DNA from: Novosphingobium acidiphilum DSM 19966
GTDB taxonomy: Bacteria; Pseudomonadota; Alphaproteobacteria; Sphingomonadales; Sphingomonadaceae
NCBI RefSeq assembly: GCF_000429005.1
Contig: NZ_AUBA01000011.1
Location: forward strand, 80,855-144,854
Direction of reading: 5' to 3'
DNA length: 64,000 bases
In this document: positions 1 to 8,842 of the stretch, one piece after another
Layout of the letters: each line of letters starts with the position of its first letter
Position numbering within the stretch: position 1 is the first letter of the stretch
Program-made: the position numbers and the translations under genes
The notes under the pieces: generated by a model
What the model was told of the DNA's origin: nothing
Seen by the model: only the letters and a program-made list of their open reading frames with translations
The model's database searches: none

Positions 1-990
1 GATATTCGCGATATCCCGGGACCCGGCGATTTTGTCCGGTTTGCGCCAGGGTTTGGCACCCGGTTCGTGGTCACGGTCGATACCGAAGAGGAATTCGACT
101 GGGCCAAGCCGTTTGACCGGTTTGGTCATGGCCTGACCCATGTGCCCGCGCTGGGCCGGTTTCAGGCATTCTGCGAAGACAATGGTATCGCCCCGGTGTA
201 TCTGCTCGATTACCCGGTGGCGTGCGATGCGCGGGTGGTCGATCTGCTGGGACCTGCCGTCGCCCAGGGCCGCGCCGAAATCGGTGTGCAACTGCACCCC
301 TGGGTCAATCCACCGCATGACGAGGCGGTGACCATCCACAACAGCTATGCCGGCCATCTGCCCGCCGACCTCGAACGCGCCAAATTCGAACACTTGCACC
401 AGACTATCGCTGCAGCCTTTGGCACGGCCCCGCGCATCTATCGCGCCGGGCGTTATGGCGTGGGCCCCAACACCGCGCAGATCATCGCCGACGGCGGCAT
501 CCGCATCGACAGCTCGATCCGCGCACAGTTCGACTACACCGACCAGAGCGGGCCGTGTTTTCGCGACCATCCATCGCACCCGTGGTGGATCGATCGCGCG
601 GCCGGACTGATCGAACTGCCGCTGACAACGGTGTATTGCGGATCGCTGCGGCGGTATGGCGGCGCGGTGTACCATCGCCTGTGGCGGATTGCGCGCATGC
701 GCGGCGTGCTGGCCCGGCTCGGCATGCTCGAACGTGTGCCGCTGACCCCTGAAGGCGTCGATACCGCCGCCGCGCTGCGCGCGATTGATGCGGCGCTGCA
801 TGATCGGCTGCCGGTGCTGGTGTTTGCATTCCACAGCCCTTCGCTGGTGCCCGGCAACACACCCTATGTCCGCGACGACGCCGCACTGGAACGCATGTAT
901 GATTGGTGGCGCACGGTCTTTGACCATTTGCGCCGGCGCGGCGTGATGCCTGTCACCATGTCCGATATCGCCGCGGCTGCGCAAGGCTGA
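1..990 (+). CDS. Polysaccharide deacetylase family protein (WalW-type), 5' end outside window
   Basis: The reading frame is open from base 1, so the true start lies upstream of the window. A GTG at 67 is internal, because the codons before it already read as good coding sequence. The protein resembles NodB-fold carbohydrate deacetylases of the WalW kind, which sit in polysaccharide gene clusters. Visible motifs are an acidic VDTEEEFDW motif near the start (the metal/catalytic aspartate region of this fold), a later HPW motif that could supply a metal-binding histidine, and an RAGRYG motif. It probably removes acetyl groups from a surface or exopolysaccharide, or is an inactive relative. The glycosyltransferase block at 24.5-30.3 kb is not adjacent, so no operon link can be shown. 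Family assignment is fairly sure; the substrate is unknown. Confidence 0.75.
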   Translation, partial: DIRDIPGPGDFVRFAPGFGTRFVVTVDTEEEFDWAKPFDRFGHGLTHVPALGRFQAFCEDNGIAPVYLLDYPVACDARVVDLLGPAVAQGRAEIGVQLHPWVNPPHDEAVTIHNSYAGHLPADLERAKFEHLHQTIAAAFGTAPRIYRAGRYGVGPNTAQIIADGGIRIDSSIRAQFDYTDQSGPCFRDHPSHPWWIDRAAGLIELPLTTVYCGSLRRYGGAVYHRLWRIARMRGVLARLGMLERVPLTPEGVDTAAALRAIDAALHDRLPVLVFAFHSPSLVPGNTPYVRDDAALERMYDWWRTVFDHLRRRGVMPVTMSDIAAAAQG

Positions 991-1039
991 CGCGTCGCTT
1001 GCAAAGGGACACCGGCCGCTTTACTCGCCTGTCCTGCGT

Positions 1040-1115
1040 GGGCCTGTAGCTCAGCGGTTAGAGCTGGCCGCTCATAACGGCTAGGTCGCGGGTTCAAATC
1101 CTGCCGGGCCCACCA
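1040..1115 (+). tRNA. tRNA with anticodon CAU, probably tRNA-Ile2
   Basis: The 76 bases fold as a cloverleaf. Acceptor strands GGGCCTG and CGGGCCC pair, the D arm begins TAGCTCAG, the anticodon loop is CTCATAA giving anticodon CAU, and the T arm is CGGGTTCAAATCCTG. The discriminator base is A and CCA is encoded. The GCTAGGTCGC segment after the anticodon stem resembles the lysidine-modified isoleucine tRNA (E. coli ileX type) more than elongator or initiator tRNA-Met. A TilS substrate reading AUA codons is therefore the better guess. Elongator Met cannot be excluded by eye. Confidence 0.93.
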
Positions 1116-1198
1116 TCGCCACGCAAACGCCAGAAGCGTCCGAAAAAAACGGACGATGTCGGGTTTCGTCAACTGCCTGGGGCCTGCGACGCGGCGTT

Positions 1199-2077
1199 TT
1201 ACAGCCCGTCCAGCCCCTTGCTGACCAGGATATTGACCGACACGCGACGGTTCTGCGCCTTGCCCTCGGGGGTGTCGTTGCTGGCCAACGGGTCGGCTTT
1301 GGCCATGCCGGTCGGTGTCAGCATGCGATAGGGTTTCCAGTGGCAGGCCTGTTGCAGGAAATTGATCACGCTGCCGGCGCGTTTTTCGCTCAGCGTCTGG
1401 TTGTATTCGTCGCTGCCCACCGAATCGGTATAGCCGACCACCAGCATCAACGCATTGTTGGTGTTTTCGGCAGCTGCAGCCGCGGCGCACAAGTCTTCGC
1501 GTGCCTTGCCCGACAGCGCTGCCTTGCCGGTGTCGAAAAACACGTTGGTCGTGCTTTTGATATTGTACTTGTCGATATCGCCCATGCGCCCGCGCAGCGC
1601 CTCGGTCGCGGCGGCCTGTTCGTCAAACCGTTGCGATGTGCCCGTGCGGATCATGTTGGCGGTTTTCAGATCGCTGGTCTTGAACGTCACCTGCGCTGCC
1701 ACCAGGCCACCATCCGCCTGCAACGTGCGCACCGTTACCGGCAGGCCGTTGAGCAACTGGTCGGGCGAATATTTGCTGCTGCTGGTGCCAAACAGCCCGC
1801 CGCCGCCCTTGATCCGGGTGCTATCGCTGATCGCGATCACGGTGCCGGCGCCGTCAGGCGTCATCACCTTGATCCGGTTGCCGTTGCGCGCGGCGATCAC
1901 GCCCCTGATTTCGGGCCCCGGCACCAGCGCCGGGGCATCGGGTGCGCGTTCGCCATTGACCACGATATTGGGATCGGTTTGCATCTGGCCCTGGGCAGAC
2001 GCGCTGCCCCACGCCGGTACGGCCAGCACGGCAAGCACCGCGAGCGCTGTCGGCCTGTTGGAAATGACCCGCATCAC
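1199..2077 (-). CDS. OmpA-family outer membrane/peptidoglycan-binding protein
   Basis: The 292-residue protein starts with a signal peptide (cleavage likely after GSASA, near residue 28). A middle domain of about 130 residues follows with OB-like beta-strand character, then a C-terminal OmpA domain (about residues 175-287). The OmpA domain shows the typical FFDTGKAAL entry, a GYTDSVGSDEYN segment, LSEKRA and the closing NRRVSV motif, where Asp and Arg bind diaminopimelate of peptidoglycan. It is a periplasmic or outer-membrane protein that ties the envelope to the cell wall. There are two ATG codons at the start and the first is used here. It stands alone: the tRNA is on the other strand and about 144 bp separate it from the next minus-strand gene. 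Confidence 0.85.
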   Translation of the reverse strand: MMRVISNRPTALAVLAVLAVPAWGSASAQGQMQTDPNIVVNGERAPDAPALVPGPEIRGVIAARNGNRIKVMTPDGAGTVIAISDSTRIKGGGGLFGTSSSKYSPDQLLNGLPVTVRTLQADGGLVAAQVTFKTSDLKTANMIRTGTSQRFDEQAAATEALRGRMGDIDKYNIKSTTNVFFDTGKAALSGKAREDLCAAAAAAENTNNALMLVVGYTDSVGSDEYNQTLSEKRAGSVINFLQQACHWKPYRMLTPTGMAKADPLASNDTPEGKAQNRRVSVNILVSKGLDGL

Positions 2078-2221
2078 ACTGCTCCTTTGACGGTCTATCA
2101 GATGCCGCAGCCTGTTTGCGCCGGGCTTGCTGGCCGATTAACGGGGCGCGCACCACGCACGAAATTGCCGATGGTTTGCGCGCACCATGCGGCGAACCGA
2201 GCGTCCTCTGCCGCAAATCCG

Positions 2222-3088
2222 TCAGGCGGTCAAAGGATCTGCGGCCTCCAGCGCCTGCCCTTCGATGGTGATGCGGTGCATTTCGCGGCGATGACCGTGG
2301 TAATCGTTGTGCGCCAGGTGCCAGGTGGCGCGATTGTCCCACAACGCCACCGAACCGGGTTGCCAGTGAAACGTCTCGTGAAACCGGGGATCGCGGCAAT
2401 GCGCAAAAAGCCTGTCGAGCAGCGCGCGCGATTGCGCCTCGGGCAGTCCGGCAATCGCGATGGTGAAACCCGGATTGACGAAAAGCACGCGGCGGCCGCT
2501 GAGCGGGTGGATGATCACCACCGGATGGGTCACGTCGCTCAACCCGTCTGCTGCAGGCGCATTGCCGATCCGCCCCTTTGGCGCATCGCGCTCGTCGGCA
2601 TAAGCCAGCGCCTTGCTGCCGAACACGTGCCGCGCCGAATGTACCGCGCGCAAGCCCGCGATGCATTCGCGCAGATCATCGGGCAGCGCGTCGTAGGCGG
2701 CGGCCATCGAGGCAAAGTCGGTTGCGCCACCCTGCGGCGGCAATTCGCGCGCCACCAGCACCGAGCCCAGCGCCGGTTCGCGATCATAGCTGTGATCGGT
2801 GTGCCAGCCGCCACCGATATTGGTGCGCTGGTCGGGTTCCTTTACCACCAGCGCGATTTCGCGATGGTGCGGATGCGCGGCAAAGAAGCGATTGATGTTG
2901 ATCCGCCCGAGCGCGCGGGCAAAGGCGATATGCTGCGCCTCGTCGATCGCCTGATCGCGAAAGAACACCACGCCATATTCGGCAAAGGCCGCGCGGATAT
3001 GCGCCAGATCGCCGGGGGCCAGATGGCCCAGATCAACGCCCAGGATTTCTGCGCCGACTTTGCCGTGGGGCCTTGTCTCGATCGTCAT
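2222..3088 (-). CDS. TauD/TfdA-family Fe(II)/2-oxoglutarate dioxygenase
   Basis: This 288-residue protein belongs to the taurine/alpha-ketoglutarate dioxygenase family, soluble enzymes that hydroxylate a small substrate using 2-oxoglutarate and oxygen. The iron-binding HxD is in WHTDHSY (about residue 100), and a distal His lies in the ATWHLAHNDY segment. The 2-oxoglutarate-binding Arg is in RREMHRITI near the C terminus. The ATG at 3086-3088 is chosen because residues before it lack family similarity and extend into the upstream gene. The gene lies 11 bp after the Tricorn-like peptidase gene on the same strand and is probably cotranscribed with it. The substrate (taurine, another sulfonate, or a peptide-derived amino acid) cannot be told from sequence. 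Confidence 0.85.
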   Translation of the reverse strand: MTIETRPHGKVGAEILGVDLGHLAPGDLAHIRAAFAEYGVVFFRDQAIDEAQHIAFARALGRININRFFAAHPHHREIALVVKEPDQRTNIGGGWHTDHSYDREPALGSVLVARELPPQGGATDFASMAAAYDALPDDLRECIAGLRAVHSARHVFGSKALAYADERDAPKGRIGNAPAADGLSDVTHPVVIIHPLSGRRVLFVNPGFTIAIAGLPEAQSRALLDRLFAHCRDPRFHETFHWQPGSVALWDNRATWHLAHNDYHGHRREMHRITIEGQALEAADPLTA

Positions 3089-3099
3089 GGACCCTCTCG

Positions 3100-6000
3100 T
3101 CAATCGGCGCTGTCGGGCAGCACCGGCTTGCGATCGGGTGCGGCGGGCTGCACAAAGCGCGGTGGCGGGGCCTTGCCCAGCGCATCGAGCGCCACGGCGA
3201 TCGCGGCTTCCAACTGCGGATCGTGGCCCAGGCGCTGTCTGGCCGGGTCCTGTTCCACCGCGATATCGGGCGCGATACCGATATTTTCGACTTCCCATTC
3301 GCCCGTGGTGCCATAGATCGCCCAGCGCGGTGCGGTCACGTTGCCGCCGTCGATCAGATTGGGATACCCACCGATCCCGACCAGACCGCCCCAGGTGCGC
3401 GCGCCGACCAGCGTGCCGACACCTGCCTTGTGAAACAACCAGGGCAAGGCATCGCCGCCCGATCCCGACATCTGGTTGATGATCATCACTTTCGGCCCGA
3501 AAATCGCCTGCGCCGGTTCGACCACCGGCTCGCCTTCGCGGGTCGAATTGACCATCTGCGGGGTGCGCTTCAACTGATCGACGATGAAATCGGCAATATC
3601 GCCGCCATGGTTGAAGCGTTCGTCAAGGATCACCCCCTGCTTGCCGACCGCCGCGAAATAATACCGATTGAAATTGGCAAAGCCGCCCGCCGCGGTGTCG
3701 GGCAGATAGACATAGCCCAGCTTACCCCCCGACAGCCTGTCGACCAGCAGGCGATTGCCCTCCATCCATGCATGAAGCCGCAGCGGGGTATCTTTTGCGA
3801 CAGGCACGACCTTGACCGTGCGCGATGCCGTGCCGTCGGGATTGGGCCCGACCGTCAGTAGGGTCTGTTTGCCCGCCAGCCCTTCGAAGCCCTTGGTGAC
3901 TTCGTTGGCCATGTCGACCGGTTGACCGTTGATCGCCAGCAGGTATTCGCCCGCGTGCACTTCGGCCCCCGGCTGGGTCAGCGGCGCATGCAGTCCGGGA
4001 TTCCAGTTTTCCCCCTTCAGCACGGTGCGGAACCGGTAATGCCCGTTGGCCTGTTCAAAATCGGCCCCCAGCAGCCCGACATTGGCCGGGGTCTGTTTGG
4101 GCCCCTCGCCGCCGCTGATGAAAGTGTGGCCCACGCAGATATGGCCGGTCATTTCCTCGAACAGCGCATTCAGTTCAGCGCGGCTGCCAAGCCCCGCCAG
4201 AAACGGCGCATACAGCTTTTCCGCGCGCGCCAGATCAAGCCCGTGGACTTTGGGATCATACAGAAAATCGCGTTCGATCCGCCACACCTCGTGGTACATC
4301 TGGCGCCACTCGGCGGCCGGATCGACCTGGATGCTGGCAACAAATTTGACCGCGTCGGGGCCGGATTTGGCCGGGGCGTCGGTGGGCGACAGGAACAGAT
4401 CGCCCTTTTTCGCAAACAGCAGTTTCTTGCCATCGCCCGACACCGACAGCGAACCTTCGTCTGCCGCATCGACCAGCGTGACGGGTTTGCGGGTCTTGGC
4501 ATCGTAGCGCACCACGGCCACCGTGGAGGGCGCACCATCGGTCATGTCGTGATCGGTTGCCACCACCGGGCCGCTGACGGCCAGCACGGCTCCGGCCTCG
4601 GCCGGCAGCAGCGCTACATAATGCGCGACGGGCAGACCCAGCGCGACGATACGCTGATCAAGCCCTTCAAAATCGATCTGCACCGGCTTGGCGACGGCGG
4701 TCTTGTCTTTTTTGTCCTTTGCGCCGGTATCTTTCTTGTCGGTGTCCTTCTTGTCCGCGTTGTCTGCGTCGCCTTCTTCGTCGCTTTGCGGTGCGGTGGG
4801 GGCGGCGGTGTCCTTGCGCAACACCGCGGCATAGACCGCACCATCGGTCGCGCGTCCCAGGCTCGACATATCGAGCCAGCCGGCGCCCAGCCCGCGGCTG
4901 GTGTTGGCAATAAAATACAGCACATCGCCGCCCGCATCAAAGCATGGTGCGGTCGCGTCGCTCATCCCGTCGGTCAGCGCGCGCGACGTACCTGTCTCGA
5001 CCGCGTGGATCATGATCGTGTGCAGATGGTTGGTGCCCTGCACCGCATAGGCGATAAACCGGCTGTCGGGCGACCAGGCCGGGGTGAAACCGTAATCCGG
5101 ACTGTCGTAGCGGTCGGTGGCGATCCGCACCGGCCTGCCCTCTTTGGCCGACAGATCGACCAGCCACAGGTTCAGCCGCTTGTCGCTGAACACGATCCGC
5201 CTCGAATCCGGCGACCAGACCGGCGCGTAGAAAAACGAACCCGGTGTGACCAGATCGATCTTGCGCACTGCGCCTGCGCCGTCGGCGGCGCGCACATGCA
5301 GCGCATATTCGCCGGTTTCGTCGCTGAAATAGGCCACCTGCCTGCCATCGGGCGATGGTGCGGGATCGCGTTCGGCAATGCCGGTGGTCTGCGTCAGATT
5401 GCGCGCGTCGCCCTTTTCCGCCGGGATCGACAGGATCTCGCCATGCGCCTCGATCACGATCCGTTTGCCCGACGCGGTCACCACCGCTTTGGCAATATCG
5501 CCCGATTCCAGGGCTTTGAGATGCGGCCGCAGCGCCGGCGCCTCGGCCCCGACGGTGATTTGCGGGTGCGACAGTGTGCCTGTGGCCAGATCATACAGTT
5601 CGATCCGCCCGAAATGATCGATCACGATCGCGCCCGGTCCCACCGCGGCCGAGGCCATGTCAAACCCGTGATCGTTCTCGATCACCCGCGCCACCGTGCC
5701 GCCCGGTGCATAGCGATAGAGCGTGATCGGCCCGTCGCGGTCGGACAGGAACCACACGTCATTGCCGACATACATCGGATTGCGATCGTTGGAATTTTCA
5801 CGCGGCACTTTGGTGATCGCGCTGTCCTTCAGATCGGCGATCCAGATCCGCGCGGTCTGTCCGCCGCGATACCGTTTCCACGCCGGTTGCCACTGGTTGA
5901 ATGGGGTATAGGCCATGTGGCTGCCATCGGGGCTGAGCGCGGCCTGTTCGCCTGAAGGCAGCGGCACCGGGTGCGGATCGCCGCCGGTGACCGGGATCGT

Positions 6001-6420
6001 GTAAAAGCGGTCAAGATCGCGCACCATCTCGCGCGCAGAGCGGAACAGGATATTCTTGCCATCGGCAGTCCAGCCCAGCGCGACGTCATCGCCCGGATGC
6101 CAGGTCAGACGTCGCGGCGTGCCGCCGACGGCCGGTACGACATAGACATCGCGATTGCCGTCATACCGCCCGGTGAACGCGATCATCGATCCATCGGGCG
6201 AAAACACCGGGCGGCTGTTGTCGCCCTGCCCGGTGACCAGCACATGCGCCGCACCCCCGCCGCGCGGCACGACCCAGATCGCGCCGGCGTAATCGAACGC
6301 GATCTGCGTGGCCGACAGGCTGGGGTGCTGCAACAGCCGGGGCGGTTCGCGCCCCTGTGCCGCCGGACCGAAGATCAGACCGGCAAACAAGGCCGTGGTT
6401 GCAAAAAATACGCCGCGCAT
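3100..6420 (-). CDS. Tricorn-like S41 family peptidase, exported
   Basis: A protein of about 1,106 residues. It has an N-terminal signal peptide (a hydrophobic stretch ending in GPAAQG), then two blocks of TolB/WD40-like propeller repeats (for example FSPDGSMIAFTG, SPDGRQVAYFSDE and SPDSRRIVFSDK). A lysine/aspartate-rich linker lies in the middle. A PDZ-like segment and a C-terminal S41 protease core follow. The nucleophile Ser is in SGSGGD near residue 985, and an upstream GHTF segment corresponds to the region holding the catalytic His in Tricorn. It likely trims peptides in the periplasm, with the propellers feeding substrate. The start ATG at 6418-6420 is chosen over a longer frame because it creates the signal peptide. 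It is downstream of btuB by 92 bp on the same strand and may be read through from the cobalamin-controlled promoter. Confidence 0.9.
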   Translation of the reverse strand: MRGVFFATTALFAGLIFGPAAQGREPPRLLQHPSLSATQIAFDYAGAIWVVPRGGGAAHVLVTGQGDNSRPVFSPDGSMIAFTGRYDGNRDVYVVPAVGGTPRRLTWHPGDDVALGWTADGKNILFRSAREMVRDLDRFYTIPVTGGDPHPVPLPSGEQAALSPDGSHMAYTPFNQWQPAWKRYRGGQTARIWIADLKDSAITKVPRENSNDRNPMYVGNDVWFLSDRDGPITLYRYAPGGTVARVIENDHGFDMASAAVGPGAIVIDHFGRIELYDLATGTLSHPQITVGAEAPALRPHLKALESGDIAKAVVTASGKRIVIEAHGEILSIPAEKGDARNLTQTTGIAERDPAPSPDGRQVAYFSDETGEYALHVRAADGAGAVRKIDLVTPGSFFYAPVWSPDSRRIVFSDKRLNLWLVDLSAKEGRPVRIATDRYDSPDYGFTPAWSPDSRFIAYAVQGTNHLHTIMIHAVETGTSRALTDGMSDATAPCFDAGGDVLYFIANTSRGLGAGWLDMSSLGRATDGAVYAAVLRKDTAAPTAPQSDEEGDADNADKKDTDKKDTGAKDKKDKTAVAKPVQIDFEGLDQRIVALGLPVAHYVALLPAEAGAVLAVSGPVVATDHDMTDGAPSTVAVVRYDAKTRKPVTLVDAADEGSLSVSGDGKKLLFAKKGDLFLSPTDAPAKSGPDAVKFVASIQVDPAAEWRQMYHEVWRIERDFLYDPKVHGLDLARAEKLYAPFLAGLGSRAELNALFEEMTGHICVGHTFISGGEGPKQTPANVGLLGADFEQANGHYRFRTVLKGENWNPGLHAPLTQPGAEVHAGEYLLAINGQPVDMANEVTKGFEGLAGKQTLLTVGPNPDGTASRTVKVVPVAKDTPLRLHAWMEGNRLLVDRLSGGKLGYVYLPDTAAGGFANFNRYYFAAVGKQGVILDERFNHGGDIADFIVDQLKRTPQMVNSTREGEPVVEPAQAIFGPKVMIINQMSGSGGDALPWLFHKAGVGTLVGARTWGGLVGIGGYPNLIDGGNVTAPRWAIYGTTGEWEVENIGIAPDIAVEQDPARQRLGHDPQLEAAIAVALDALGKAPPPRFVQPAAPDRKPVLPDSAD

Positions 6421-6512
6421 GACACCCCCCGTCGTGATGTCACCACCAGCAACGGGACACCACGACAAGGTTTGCCAGCCCTGCGCAAGAATGCAAGGGA
6501 CACGCAGGCGAG

Positions 6513-8438
6513 TCAGAAATGCCCGCGCACCCCGACATAGGCGGTCCGTCCGGGCGCGTTGTATCCGGAAGCGGTCTGGTACTGTTTGTCGCCGATGTTT
6601 TCGATCCGGCCGAACACCACGATCCCCTGCGGCCCTTTCCATTCGACCCGCGCATCGACCAGCGCATAGCCCGGCAGCACCAGCGCGCTGGCGGCATTGT
6701 CGAACGAAGCCCCCGCCCAGCGCAGCGCCACCCCGGGGGTGATCCCCGCCGGCAGATCATAGCCCAGCGCGGCATTGAACAGATGGCGCGGCACACGCGG
6801 CAATTGCACGCCGTAGGTTGGCGCACCGGGCGTACGATCCTCGTTGACCACGATCGCGTAGTTGGCATCGGCAGACAGGTGGCCTGCGCGCGCCTTGCCG
6901 GTCAGTTCCAGCCCGCGCCCCTGCGCTGCTGCAACATTGGCGTAATAGCCAAAACCATTGAGCAGGCAGGCAGGTGGTGCCGACGGCGTGACCGGATAGG
7001 GACAATAGGCAAAGCCGATCAGACTGGTGGTGTGACGTTCCCACCAGACCACGCCAAGCTGCACCGCGTGGCCAAACAGGCTGCGGTCTACCCCCGCTTC
7101 CCAACCGCGCGCGCGTTCGGGTTGCAGCGTTGCCGATCCGTAATCGCTGTAAAGCTGATAAAGCGAGGGCGCCTTGAACCCCTGGTCGTAGCTGGCGCGC
7201 AGCAGGGTCGTGCCATGATCGGGGGTATAGACCGCGCCTGCGCTGACCACGGTGTTGCCGCCGAATTGCGAATGGTGATCATGGCGCACCCCGCCGTTGA
7301 CGGTCAGGCCCTGCACAGGCGACACGCGCGCCTCGGCATAGACGCTGTTGGTCAGGGCAACCTCGGGGAACAGTTCGTAGGGCTGGATCGCATCATAGGG
7401 GCTGCCCACCCGCATGTGCTGTTCCTCGCGCTCGGCGCCGAACACCAGATCGATACCCCGGGCAGCGCTCAGCACGCCCTGGTATTCAAAACGCACAGTG
7501 CGTCCATGGCCGACAAAGCTCAGCGGCGGGGTTTCCAGCGGATACAGATCCTCGTTGTCGGTCTGGTCCTGCTGCACCGACAGGCGGTTCTTGAACCGCC
7601 CGTCGATCAGCGCAAAGTTCAGCCCGGCATAGGCCGACCACTGCTTGTTCAGCGCATAATCGCCTGCGTAGATGCCGCTGGGCAGGCTGAAGGTGTCGGA
7701 AAAGCTGGTGCGCGCGCTGTTCCAGTATCCGCGCAGATCAAGCGACACAGCGGGCGCAAGGTGAAAGGTTACCGTGCCGCTGGCAGCCTGCCGGGTATAG
7801 CCGTTGGGCTGCGTGCCCCCGATCAGGGTGGGGATGCCCTGCGTCGCAAACGCCGTGCCCGAAATACGCCAATCGGCCAGCGACGATGCCCCGCCAAGCC
7901 CGCCATGCGCATCGACCGTCTGGTTTGACCCGGCTTCGACCGACAGATCCGCCTGCAACGGCCGGGTCGGAACGACCGTGGTGACATTGACGATACCGCC
8001 CAGCGCGTCCGATCCCCACAGGATCGATTGCGGTCCGCGCAGCACTTCGACCCGCGCGATATCATCGGTGAACAGATGCGTGAAATCAAAGCCGCCGGCG
8101 GTGGTGGTGGGGTCGGTCATGCGCATCCCGTCGATCACCATGACGGTTTCGGCAGGGTCCGCCCCGCGGATGCGCAGCGTGGTAACCTGGCCATAGCCCC
8201 CATTGCGCACCATGCTGATCGACGGGGTGCGATCAAGCACATCGCTGAGTGCCAGCGACTGCGCGGATTCAAGCGCCTGGCTGTCGATCACGGTCACGCT
8301 CGACGACACTTGCGTCGCGTCGACCGGGGTGCGCAGCGCGGTTATGACGATGGCGCCATCATCGGCAGCGGTTGCGGCATCGCAGTCTGCCGGCACAAGA
8401 CACAGTGCCAGCGCAGTCATGGTGGTGCGGATCATCAT
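6513..8438 (-). CDS. btuB: TonB-dependent cobalamin receptor BtuB-type
   Basis: This 641-residue outer-membrane receptor has a signal peptide, an N-terminal plug domain (about residues 40-160, with DVLDRTPSISMVRNGG, IRGADPAETVMVIDG and VEVLRGPQSILWGSDALGG segments) and a 22-strand barrel region ending in Phe (VGVRGHF). The plug wording and length match BtuB, which takes up vitamin B12 using TonB energy. The assignment is strongly supported by the cobalamin riboswitch in its 5' leader (8637-8806). There are two ATGs at 8436-8438 and 8433-8435, with a short GGGG upstream as ribosome site. When cobalamin is plentiful the riboswitch should shut expression down. The S41 peptidase and dioxygenase downstream are possible co-transcribed partners. 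Confidence 0.92.
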   Translation of the reverse strand: MMIRTTMTALALCLVPADCDAATAADDGAIVITALRTPVDATQVSSSVTVIDSQALESAQSLALSDVLDRTPSISMVRNGGYGQVTTLRIRGADPAETVMVIDGMRMTDPTTTAGGFDFTHLFTDDIARVEVLRGPQSILWGSDALGGIVNVTTVVPTRPLQADLSVEAGSNQTVDAHGGLGGASSLADWRISGTAFATQGIPTLIGGTQPNGYTRQAASGTVTFHLAPAVSLDLRGYWNSARTSFSDTFSLPSGIYAGDYALNKQWSAYAGLNFALIDGRFKNRLSVQQDQTDNEDLYPLETPPLSFVGHGRTVRFEYQGVLSAARGIDLVFGAEREEQHMRVGSPYDAIQPYELFPEVALTNSVYAEARVSPVQGLTVNGGVRHDHHSQFGGNTVVSAGAVYTPDHGTTLLRASYDQGFKAPSLYQLYSDYGSATLQPERARGWEAGVDRSLFGHAVQLGVVWWERHTTSLIGFAYCPYPVTPSAPPACLLNGFGYYANVAAAQGRGLELTGKARAGHLSADANYAIVVNEDRTPGAPTYGVQLPRVPRHLFNAALGYDLPAGITPGVALRWAGASFDNAASALVLPGYALVDARVEWKGPQGIVVFGRIENIGDKQYQTASGYNAPGRTAYVGVRGHF

Positions 8439-8514
8439 TCATCCCCGTTGCACAGTCAGACACAGCCGCGCCGGGCATGACAGGCGAAAGGATGATACGA
8501 CCACGCGCACAGCC

Positions 8515-8552
8515 CCCCGCGAAGGCATGCCCCGCGAAGCCCGCCCCGCGAA
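8515..8552. repeat. Three spaced CCCCGCGAA repeats in the btuB leader
   Basis: The 9-mer CCCCGCGAA occurs at 8515-8523, 8530-8538 and 8544-8552, that is three times with a 14-15 bp period. It lies between the riboswitch core and the btuB start codon. In the transcript (minus strand) it reads TTCGCGGGG. The position suggests a role in the expression platform or ribosome-site sequestration, but this is inference. Confidence 0.55.
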
Positions 8553-8636
8553 CACTGTCCGCGCAGCTTCGACCGTCGCTCATCAGGGAAACCCCGTTCG
8601 CACCGAACACCCCTGTCGGTACGAGGAACGACTGCG

Positions 8637-8806
8637 GCAGGCAGGTCTCCTGGCTTGCGGGTCAATGCTGGTCCGACCGCCTTCTCAGAGCCGCAAAGGC
8701 CCCAATGGCGTAGATGGCCGGATGGCTCGCCGCTTACAGTTGCAGGGGCAGTCCGGGATTTTCACCCGCGTTCCCTTTTGATCCCCGGTCAGGGGGAACC
8801 TGTCGC
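8637..8806 (-). promoter_or_regulatory. Cobalamin (AdoCbl) riboswitch
   Basis: Read on the minus strand, the stretch has the hallmarks of the cobalamin riboswitch. GGGAACGCGGGTGAAAATCC forms the first conserved core strands. CTGCCCCTGCAACTGTAAG follows as the conserved central element. At 8640-8655 is the 3' B12 box, AGCCAGGAGACCTGCC. An outer helix partner, ACAGGTTCCCCCTGA, lies at the 5' end. The element binds adenosylcobalamin and lowers expression of the gene that follows, here the BtuB receptor beginning about 200 bases later. The exact ends are approximate. Confidence 0.95.
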
Positions 8807-8815
8807 AGTTACGTA

Positions 8816-8842
8816 ATTATCGCGCAAAATCAGCCTTGGCAA
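8816..8842 (-). promoter_or_regulatory. Putative promoter of the riboswitch-btuB transcript
   Basis: On the minus strand TTGCCA (8842-8837) and GATAAT (8821-8816) are separated by 15 bp. They lie directly upstream of the riboswitch 5' end, so the transcript would begin near 8810. The spacing is a little short for a sigma-70 promoter. The element overlaps the 3' end of hglS. Position relative to the riboswitch is the main support. Confidence 0.45.

Noticed and set aside
1040..1115. tRNA gene as an integration site for a genomic island
   Set aside because: No integrase gene and no second copy of the tRNA 3' end were seen in the window.
1137..1155. CGTCCG-A7-CGGACG hairpin after the tRNA as a terminator
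   Set aside because: The A-run is in the loop and no T-run follows on the plus strand, so it does not meet the usual form. It may still mark the tRNA transcript end.
1340..3316. Long plus-strand frame across the OmpA and dioxygenase genes
   Set aside because: It spans two real minus-strand genes with motifs and the gap between them. No protein family is visible in it.
3922..5955. Long plus-strand frame opposite the S41 peptidase gene
   Set aside because: Shadow frame of the minus-strand peptidase. The opposite strand carries clear propeller and protease motifs and this one carries none.
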